A stretch of 7,656 bases of DNA from Sulfuricellaceae bacterium (lineage in GTDB: Bacteria > Pseudomonadota > Gammaproteobacteria > Burkholderiales > UBA9220): the NCBI GenBank assembly GCA_019911985.1, contig JAIOJO010000571.1, positions 1 to 7,656 of the forward strand, given 5' to 3'. Made by a program: the position numbers and the translations under genes. Shown here one piece after another: positions 1 through 5,809 of the stretch (position 1 is the stretch's first letter; the number at the start of each line of letters is the position of its first letter). Under the pieces are notes generated by a model. That model searched no databases, was not told the DNA's origin, and saw only the letters and a program-made list of their open reading frames with translations.

Positions 1-294
1 GGTTTCAGCTATCGCCAACTTCTTTTGCTCTTCAAAAACAACGCCCAGGTTGTTATGAATCTCCGGAACCATTGAGTTGATCCGAGAAGCTTTCTGCAAC
101 AAGTCCTCAGCCAAGGCGTAACGCTTCTGATCCGAATAAAGCAATCCGAGCAAGTTCAATGCATCCAACTGCTCGGGAAACGCTTGGAGAATGCGCAGAT
201 ACAATTCCTCCGCTTGCGCAAGACTTCCCTGTTGCTGGTGATTTATGGCCAGTTGCAGTGTCTCGCCCAGAGTCAGGTTTTGGGTTTCACTCAT
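1..294 (-). CDS. TPR protein, N-terminal 98 codons only (runs off the left edge)
   Basis: This reading frame opens with ATG at 294-292 and stays open to base 1; its 3' part lies outside the window. The protein begins MSETQNLTLGETLQLAINHQ. It shows TPR units starting near residues 9, 43 and 77, with the position-8 small residue at A16, G50 and G84, exactly 34 apart. The phrase DALNLLGLLY and the later EIHNNLGVVF are typical TPR helix A sequences, close to ALNLLGVIAS and FHNNLGLALQ in the gene upstream. There is no signal peptide or membrane segment. The start is well supported: AAGGAAG (308-302) lies seven bases before the ATG, and the ATG overlaps the upstream stop as ATGA, which implies translational coupling. 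By analogy with its neighbours a glycosyltransferase domain may follow the repeats, but nothing here shows one. The TPR call is firm; the enzyme class is unknown. Confidence 0.88.
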   Translation of the reverse strand, partial: MSETQNLTLGETLQLAINHQQQGSLAQAEELYLRILQAFPEQLDALNLLGLLYSDQKRYALAEDLLQKASRINSMVPEIHNNLGVVFEEQKKLAIAET

Positions 295-308
295 TTCTGT
301 ACTTCCTT
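291..308 (-). promoter_or_regulatory. ATGA stop/start overlap with RBS (GT41 gene to the last TPR gene)
   Basis: TGA (293-291) ends the GT41 gene and ATG (294-292) starts the next, sharing bases as ATGA. AAGGAAG (308-302), lying in the last codons of the GT41 gene, is a good Shine-Dalgarno match seven bases from the start. This arrangement implies co-transcription and termination-reinitiation coupling. Confidence 0.85.
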
Positions 309-2804
309 ATTGGTCAACCACTCTCGCCACATTTTCCGATAACTCTGCTCGACCATTTTCGTTATCGTGACAGGATTGCCGGCGGGGCTCGCCTTGACCT
401 GCTCGCGCAAGCTCATTCGCAATTCAGCCAGGGCGCCAAGATTGGAAGCCTTGTTCCTCGCCAGCGCCAGATAAGACTCTTGATTATCGGCCACCCAGTC
501 TTCAAGGCCAAGCGCTGTTTCGATGGCGGCCGTTACACGGCTCGGCAAGGACGGCCCTTTGATCGTCACCACGGGCACCCCCATCCACAATGCCTCGAAG
601 CTACCTATGCCACCGCCATGAGGAAAAGGGTCCAAAGCGACATCGACCCCTCCGTAAGCGGCCATATGCTCATACCAGGTAGTCTGCCCGAGCAAGGTCA
701 AGCGTTCGCCGCTGACGCCAAATCCGGCCATTTTCTCGACAAGCCTAAGTTTTTGAACAGTATCGCCGAGTTCCCTGGCTTTTATTACCATGCGAGCCTG
801 CGGAATGGAGCGAAGAAGCTCCGCCCATAGTGCAAGCGATGATTCCGAAATTTTAATGAGCCGGCTAAAACAGCCGAAAGTCACATAGTCATTTTTCATT
901 GCCGGCAGCGGCATGACTGGTGGCGCATTATCTGGACAAGAATAGGGAATTAAACAGGGCAGATAAGTGACTCTCTCGGCAAAATAATGGCATTCATCAG
1001 GCGGGATACTAACCGGGTCGCTAAACAGGTAATCCATGGCCTCCATACCGGTCCCATGGGCATGTCCCCAACCTGTCACCTGGATCGGCGCGGGTTTGCG
1101 CGCGAACAACAGCAGCCGGTTTCCGGCTGAATGCGCTGCAAAATCCACCAGTATGTCGATCTTGTCGGCGCGAATCATGGCGTCCGCATCCGCATCGCTT
1201 TTGCCCACGATGTTGCGCCAACCAGTGACGCAGTTACGGAACTTCTCTGTCATCTGGTCGTTGCGCGACGAATTGGAATAACAATAAACTTCGAAGTTTT
1301 CCTTATCATAACGACACAGCATCGGTTCAAAGGTAAAAGCTGCCGAATGCATGCGGAAATCGGCCGAGACATAGCCGATCCGCAAACGGCGATCGGGGTT
1401 CCTGTCGTTCTCATGGGGACGTATTTTGCCCCGCAAGGGCTTCGCGTGAATATCGTTCCAGCGGCGGCGTTCCGCCTGTTGGGCCGCCGTATCCAGGTGC
1501 GGGTCGAAATCCATGGCAAAAATAAGGTTGCTATGAGCTACCGCGTTGGCGGGGTTGATTTGTAAAGCTTGGCGGTAGGCTGCTTCGGCTTCTTCCATAT
1601 TACCTTGGGCCACTAAGGACGCCCCCAAATTGCTATGGGTGACGTCGAGGTCCGGTTGCAATTCCAAAGCCCGTCTATATTGCTCCCCAGCTTCGCTCGA
1701 AAGGCCCTGTTCCAGAAATACGTTCCCCAGATTGCTGTATGCCAGCGCAAATTCGGGGTCGCTGGAGATCGCCTGGCGGTAACATGCCAAGGCTTCATCC
1801 AGACGCCCCTGGCCGAGGTAAGCATTGCCCAAATTACTCAGGGCGGCGACAAAACCGGGGTTGATCTCTATCGCCTTGAGGAAACTGGCGATTGCCTGCT
1901 CCAAATACCCACGCTCGGAAAACAACACGCCGAGGTTATTGTGCGCATCGGCATAGGATGGCTTGTGGCCAATAGCCTGCCTGAATTTCTCTTCGGCTTC
2001 AGGCAGTTTGCCTTGTATCTGCCAGAGTTCACCCAGGCCGTTGAGTGCCTCCGGCAGTTTCGGATCGATTTCCAGCGCACGAAGCAGCGCTCGCTCCGCC
2101 TCCTCCAAGTGCCCTTGCTCTCGTAACAATGAACTTAAATTGCAGTGGGCTTGGGCATAGTTAGGCTGAATTTCCAGCGCCTTGCGATAGGCGCTTTCCG
2201 CCGGCTCGAATCGCTTCAAATGTTGCAGCGCCAGCCCCAAAGCGCAGCGAGCTTTGCTGTAGTTAGTGCGTAGGGCGATGGCCTGTTCTAAGCTCTCGGC
2301 CGCTTCCGCATAGCGCTTGAGGCCGATTAGCGCATTGCCGGCGTTAAAGTATGCCTCGGCATAATCTCGCCGCAGCGAAAGCGCATTTTTGAAACTTTCC
2401 AGCGCGTTTTCTTGCTTCCCCATGTCTTGCAACACGGTACCCAGATTGTTATACGCTTCGGGGTAGCGATTATTCAGGCGCAAGCTTAGTCTATAGGCCA
2501 TTTCGGCGTCCGCCAGCCTGCCGAGGGCTTGCAGGGCCAGCCCCAAGTTATTGTGGAACTCCGCCACCCCCGGTTTGGCGGCGATGGCTTGGCCAATGAG
2601 GTCGAGCGCCACATCGTGCCGCCCGACTTGCGAGGCGATTACGCCCAGCAAGTTTAAAGCGTGGGGATGCGCCGGGGCTTCGGCCAGTACCTGACGATAG
2701 CAAGCCTCCGCCTCTGCCAGCCGCCCGGCCTGATGGTGAGCTAATCCTTGCTGGAGCAGTACTTCAAGTTTGGCTGCCGGTTTAGGGCGCGTTGGCTGCG
2801 CCAT
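291..2804 (-). CDS. TPR-GT41 protein, OGT-like (UDP-GlcNAc-type) glycosyltransferase
   Basis: The gene encodes 837 residues, probably cytoplasmic, with no signal peptide or membrane helix. Residues 13-420 form twelve TPRs with the position-8 residue at 20, 54, 88 and so on, every 34 residues up to 394, followed by a degenerate thirteenth unit (I428) leading into the catalytic region. Residues about 474-830 match GT41 (SPINDLY/OGT C-terminal region). RIGYVSADF at 475-483 is followed by H486, which aligns with human OGT His498. FGCFSRLIKIS at 643-653 carries K651, the counterpart of the UDP-contacting Lys842. DPFPHGGGIGSFEALWMG at 725-742 is the nucleotide-phosphate loop. GT41 enzymes transfer sugars, usually GlcNAc from UDP-GlcNAc, to Ser/Thr of proteins bound by the TPR helix. 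Oddities are GWGHAHGTG in place of the usual GYPGTTG-like motif, and G-S where many bacterial members have T-T in the phosphate loop, so donor specificity is uncertain. ATG 2804 is preceded by GAAGG at a 7-base gap and overlaps the upstream stop. Family assignment is strong; acceptor and sugar are unknown. Confidence 0.93.
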   Translation of the reverse strand: MAQPTRPKPAAKLEVLLQQGLAHHQAGRLAEAEACYRQVLAEAPAHPHALNLLGVIASQVGRHDVALDLIGQAIAAKPGVAEFHNNLGLALQALGRLADAEMAYRLSLRLNNRYPEAYNNLGTVLQDMGKQENALESFKNALSLRRDYAEAYFNAGNALIGLKRYAEAAESLEQAIALRTNYSKARCALGLALQHLKRFEPAESAYRKALEIQPNYAQAHCNLSSLLREQGHLEEAERALLRALEIDPKLPEALNGLGELWQIQGKLPEAEEKFRQAIGHKPSYADAHNNLGVLFSERGYLEQAIASFLKAIEINPGFVAALSNLGNAYLGQGRLDEALACYRQAISSDPEFALAYSNLGNVFLEQGLSSEAGEQYRRALELQPDLDVTHSNLGASLVAQGNMEEAEAAYRQALQINPANAVAHSNLIFAMDFDPHLDTAAQQAERRRWNDIHAKPLRGKIRPHENDRNPDRRLRIGYVSADFRMHSAAFTFEPMLCRYDKENFEVYCYSNSSRNDQMTEKFRNCVTGWRNIVGKSDADADAMIRADKIDILVDFAAHSAGNRLLLFARKPAPIQVTGWGHAHGTGMEAMDYLFSDPVSIPPDECHYFAERVTYLPCLIPYSCPDNAPPVMPLPAMKNDYVTFGCFSRLIKISESSLALWAELLRSIPQARMVIKARELGDTVQKLRLVEKMAGFGVSGERLTLLGQTTWYEHMAAYGGVDVALDPFPHGGGIGSFEALWMGVPVVTIKGPSLPSRVTAAIETALGLEDWVADNQESYLALARNKASNLGALAELRMSLREQVKASPAGNPVTITKMVEQSYRKMWREWLTNKEVQK
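1545..2768 (-). repeat. Twelve degenerate 102-base TPR units
   Basis: This is the DNA of residues 13-420 of the GT41 protein. The codons for the N/S-N-L-G phrase recur every 102 bases, for example at + strand 1630, 1732, 1834 and 1936, without a single indel. The units are diverged in sequence, so the period is visible mainly at conserved TPR positions. It is a coding repeat, not a mobile or CRISPR structure. Confidence 0.85.
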
Positions 2805-2816
2805 TAAGTAGCCTTC
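2802..2816 (-). promoter_or_regulatory. TAATG stop/start overlap with RBS (double-module gene to the GT41 gene)
   Basis: TAA (2806-2804) of the 992-residue protein and ATG (2804-2802) of the GT41 protein share one base. GAAGG at 2816-2812 lies seven bases before the ATG, inside the last codons of the upstream gene. This fixes the GT41 start and indicates coupled translation. Confidence 0.85.
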
Positions 2817-5782
2817 GTATCCAGAGTTTCTTCCATGACCCCGCGCAGCATGGCGGATGCTTGGGCAATAGGCTCATCCCATTGCCCTGGCTGCGATTGC
2901 CTGAATAGCCGCATCGAGGGATACCAAGGGCTATCGCCTCTATCCAGCATCCAGCGCCAGTCCGGTGCGTAGCGCAGCAAAGCCCAACTGGTTTTACCTA
3001 AGGCCCCGGCCAAGTGGAGCACCGCCGTATCGACTGATACGACCAGGCTCAACTGATCGATCAACGCGGCGGTATCCATAAAATCGGTCAACTCGGCGGA
3101 AACATCGATCAAGCCGAGCTTTGCGGCGACTTCGGCCTCGTCCGCGCTGGGCGGTTGATCCTGCAAGCTTACCCAGCTTACGCCCGGCATCCCGGCTAAG
3201 GCCTCGAACTGGCGCAAATCGCAGGAACGATCCTGGTCTGCACCATAATGGGGGTTGCCGCGCCATCTCAGGCCGATTTTGATCGTCTCGCCATAGGCGG
3301 AGAGGCGTTGCCGCCACTGGCTGATTTTGCCGAATGGCAAGGTAAGATAGGGGATATTGAGGGGTATTCTATCCAAGCGCGTCTGGAACAGGCCGGGCAA
3401 ACTCATCAAGGAACAGTGGGCGTCATAGGGCGGCAATTCCTCGTCCGGCCCGCACACCAAGGACACGCCGCTTACGGCTAGAAACAGCAGTTGCAAAGGC
3501 TGCGCGCACTGCACAATGACCCGCATGCCGCCCGAGGCGACGAAGGCGAGATAGCGGGAAAACTGGATGGCGTCGCCATAGCCTTGTTCCAGGTGGACGA
3601 ATAAGGTTTTACCGGGCGTCAACACGCCGTCCCATTGAGGGCCAGGATAGTGGCGGTCATCCAGCTTTAGCCGCCATTCGTATTCGGCAAAGCCTTCGTC
3701 CATCTTCCCCTGCGTGAGCAAGGCCATGCCCAGGCTGACATGCGCTTCGACAAACTCGGGCTTTACCGCCACGGCCTGACGAAAGGCGGCAACAGCCTGC
3801 TCTGGCTCGCAAAGTTCCCGGTAGGTGACACCCAAGTTGAATTGAGCCATCGCCAATTCCGGCTTGAGCTGTACGGCATTGATCAGCGCCGACTGAGCTT
3901 GCGGCAATTGTCCCCGCGACAGCAATACCGCGCCTAAATTGCTATAGGCCTCGGCATAAGCAGGAGCCAGCCTTAACGCCTCTTTCAAGCAAACATAGGC
4001 TTCGTCCAAACGATTGAGCTGGCGGTAAACATCGCCCAGGGTATTGAGTACAGCCGGCGATTCCGGCGCAGCAGCTTGCGCTTGCAGCAAGAGAGCCAGT
4101 GCATCATCCGGCTTGCCGCGCTGCAGCGCGGCCAAACCCAAGCCATGTAAAGCATCCGCGTTATCGGGCTGCGCGGCCAGGGCGCTCCGAAAACTGTCTT
4201 CCGCTGCGTCTAGATCGCCGCTTCCCAGTAACGCCAAACCTTTGTCCAGCCATACCTGTGTGTTCATAAACTGTGCCGCCCCCCGTGTTCCATCGTGTTT
4301 ATCCGCCTGTGCGGCAATCTGTGTGCGCAAAGCCCGCGCCAAGCGCTCTATAAGGGCGCCCCACTCCCCGGCTTGCGCCTGGCGGAAGAGGCGCATGCTC
4401 GGATACCAAGGCGTTCTATCGCCCTGTTGCATCCACCGCCAACAACCGTCGAATCGAGACAACAGCCATACCGGCTTACCCATCGCGGCAGCCAGGTGCG
4501 GCACGGCGGTATCTACCGCGATAACCAGGTCCAAATGGGCTATGAGCGCGGCCGTTTCCGCAAAATCCTGGAGCGATACGGTTAAGTCGATCAAGCGGCC
4601 AGGATAATTTTTTGCCTGCTGGCCGGGCTTGCCTTTTTGTAAGCTGTAAAAATCCACGTCCGGCACGCTGAATAACGGCTCCAACAGCGATAAATTTAGG
4701 CTGCGCCGCCGGTCTATCAGGCTGGCGCTGGCATCGTCCGGGCGAGGATCGCCTGCCCAGACCAGGCCCACTTTCAATTTGGCTCCAGCGGAGAAACGCT
4801 TTCCCCATTGCTCCAGCAGCGCTTTTTCCGGCTGGAAATAGGATATGGGCGCAGGTATCCGCTCAGGCGAGCGTACGCCGAAACGCTGCGGCAAGCTCAT
4901 CAAAGGAATCTGGTAGTCGTGGGGAGGCAATGTCTCCCCCTTGGCATAGACCGCATCGATTCCATCCATGGCTTTCAGCAAGCGTACCAAAGCAGGCTGA
5001 CATTCGACGACAAGGCGTGCGCCGAGCTGCTTTACCATAGGCGCGAAGCGGATAAATTGCAGCGTATCGCCTAAACCTTGCTCGGCATACAGCAGTATCG
5101 TTTTGCCTGCCAGCGGTTCGTTGCGCCACAAGGGCGCAGGATGGCCCGAGTAAAAATAGTCGTGTCGCGAGGAACTCAGATTCAAGCGCCATTCGTACTC
5201 GTCGAAACCCTCGCCCAGTTGACCGAGTTTCAACAAGGCCATACCCAGATTGACATGGGCCTCGACAAACTCCGGCTGGATCGCGATGGCCTGACGGAAA
5301 GCCGATACAGCGGCCTCTGGCCGGTTGGCCTGCATGCAGGCCATGCCGAGATTGAAATGGGCTAGTGCCAAGGCTGGATTGAGTTGAATAGCGCGGCTAA
5401 ACGCCTCGACAGCTTGCTCAACCTGTTCGCAAACAAGATTCACCGCGCCAAGATTATTGTGGGCCTCTGCATACTCGGGCGCCTTCGCGACCGCCGCTTC
5501 AAGGCAGCGCCGGGCATCGTCCAATTGACCGGCTTGGCGGTAAATATCGCCTAGGGTGTTCAGAATTTGCGGGGAATCCGGCGCCAAGGAGGCGGCCTTT
5601 TTCAGCGACGCGAGCGCTTCGTCGATACGCCCAGCGTGCAACGCGGCCAAACCCAGTCCGTGCCATGCCATGTCGTTATTCGGCGCTATCTCCGCCGCGC
5701 GCCCAAAACTCTGTGCCGCCTCTTCTAAGCGGCCAGTATTGAGATGCTCGATGCCTTGCTGCAGCCACGCCTGGATGTCCAT
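2804..5782 (-). CDS. Tandem double-module protein: (TPR + GT9-like glycosyltransferase) x 2
   Basis: The 992-residue protein is two full-length modules end to end. Module A (1 to about 487) has TPRs starting at residues 3, 37, 71, 105, 139 and 173, the last merging into EGFDEYEWRL, then a GT-B fold domain of heptosyltransferase (GT9) type from about 218. It shows EQGLGDT with D239, VGLVWAGDP at 338-346, and VDT-x3-H with D424 and H429. Module B (506-992) repeats this: EQGYGDA with D737, IGLRWRGNP at 836-844, and D918/H923. Both end in WYPSMRLFRQ. D239 and D737 occupy the position of the proposed catalytic Asp of E. coli WaaC. GT9 enzymes use ADP-heptose or related donors, and some GT9 relatives (TibC, Aah) heptosylate autotransporter proteins. 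Residues 488-505 are a linker with no homologous counterpart, and Met506 aligns with Met1, so this is probably a recent fusion. The start ATG 5782 has only a weak RBS. Domain assignment is strong; the substrate is unknown. It may really be two genes (see 4264-4285). Confidence 0.9.
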   Translation of the reverse strand: MDIQAWLQQGIEHLNTGRLEEAAQSFGRAAEIAPNNDMAWHGLGLAALHAGRIDEALASLKKAASLAPDSPQILNTLGDIYRQAGQLDDARRCLEAAVAKAPEYAEAHNNLGAVNLVCEQVEQAVEAFSRAIQLNPALALAHFNLGMACMQANRPEAAVSAFRQAIAIQPEFVEAHVNLGMALLKLGQLGEGFDEYEWRLNLSSSRHDYFYSGHPAPLWRNEPLAGKTILLYAEQGLGDTLQFIRFAPMVKQLGARLVVECQPALVRLLKAMDGIDAVYAKGETLPPHDYQIPLMSLPQRFGVRSPERIPAPISYFQPEKALLEQWGKRFSAGAKLKVGLVWAGDPRPDDASASLIDRRRSLNLSLLEPLFSVPDVDFYSLQKGKPGQQAKNYPGRLIDLTVSLQDFAETAALIAHLDLVIAVDTAVPHLAAAMGKPVWLLSRFDGCWRWMQQGDRTPWYPSMRLFRQAQAGEWGALIERLARALRTQIAAQADKHDGTRGAAQFMNTQVWLDKGLALLGSGDLDAAEDSFRSALAAQPDNADALHGLGLAALQRGKPDDALALLLQAQAAAPESPAVLNTLGDVYRQLNRLDEAYVCLKEALRLAPAYAEAYSNLGAVLLSRGQLPQAQSALINAVQLKPELAMAQFNLGVTYRELCEPEQAVAAFRQAVAVKPEFVEAHVSLGMALLTQGKMDEGFAEYEWRLKLDDRHYPGPQWDGVLTPGKTLFVHLEQGYGDAIQFSRYLAFVASGGMRVIVQCAQPLQLLFLAVSGVSLVCGPDEELPPYDAHCSLMSLPGLFQTRLDRIPLNIPYLTLPFGKISQWRQRLSAYGETIKIGLRWRGNPHYGADQDRSCDLRQFEALAGMPGVSWVSLQDQPPSADEAEVAAKLGLIDVSAELTDFMDTAALIDQLSLVVSVDTAVLHLAGALGKTSWALLRYAPDWRWMLDRGDSPWYPSMRLFRQSQPGQWDEPIAQASAMLRGVMEETLDTKAT
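3668..4267 (-). repeat. 600-base duplicated TPR block, copy B
   Basis: This block encodes residues 506-705 of the double-module protein, starting at the internal Met506. It is the gapless counterpart of copy A at 5183-5782. The conservation of register from the first Met onwards indicates that the duplicated unit was a whole gene including its start codon. Confidence 0.85.
4264..4285 (-). other. Fusion seam: six-G run, internal ATG (Met506) and latent ATGA junction
   Basis: On the coding strand a run of six G (4284-4279) sits in the codons for R500-G501-A502, eleven bases before ATG 4267-4265 (Met506). Met506 is the gapless counterpart of Met1 in the duplicated module. Reading through with five G instead of six gives R-G-R-H-S-L then TGA at 4266-4264, overlapping the ATG as ATGA. 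The frame as given has no stop, so the two modules are joined. The internal ATG could still act as a start, although the G-run is only a moderate Shine-Dalgarno match. Confidence 0.7.
4470..4498 (-). repeat. 29-base exact repeat in the GT domain of module A
   Basis: This stretch encodes the HLAAAMGKPV region of module A and is identical base for base to 5973-6001 in the upstream gene. One mismatch (4469 against 5972) separates it from a further short match. It marks the most conserved part of the two paralogous GT9-like domains and may reflect recent recombination or gene conversion. Confidence 0.8.
5183..5782 (-). repeat. 600-base duplicated TPR block, copy A
   Basis: This block encodes residues 1-200 of the double-module protein. 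It aligns codon for codon, with no gap, to copy B 1515 bases away. By hand about 110 of 200 residues are identical, densest at HGLGLAAL, LNTLGD, EFVEAHV and EYEWRL. The two copies are an old duplication, diverged at DNA level. Confidence 0.85.
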
Positions 5783-5809
5783 AAAACTACTCGACCTTAT
5801 GTAAATGCA
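5783..5809 (-). promoter_or_regulatory. 27-base AT-rich spacer with weak RBS
   Basis: This is the only intergenic gap in the window. AAGG (5798-5795) is 12 bases from the ATG at 5782, and a closer GAG (5792-5790) is at 7 bases, so the ribosome binding site is poorer than those of the two genes downstream. There is no hairpin plus T-run and no convincing promoter, so transcription probably reads through. Confidence 0.55.

Noticed and set aside
159..830. 223-codon open frame on the plus strand
   Set aside because: It is antisense to the start of the last TPR gene and the 3' part of the GT41 gene, has no recognisable domain, and spans two well-supported coding frames and their overlap.
1545..2768. 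Regular 102-base periodicity as a CRISPR or satellite array
   Set aside because: The period is exactly 34 codons, units are diverged, and the conserved bases match TPR consensus positions in an open frame.
2994..3317. Minus-strand open frame of 107 codons in another frame
   Set aside because: It is an Arg-rich frameshadow inside module B, whose own frame carries GT9-like motifs throughout.
4044..4607. 187-codon open frame on the plus strand
   Set aside because: It lies antisense to the double-module gene, has an Ala/Ser/Arg/Cys-rich composition typical of antisense reading of TPR codons, and no domain or ribosome binding site was seen.
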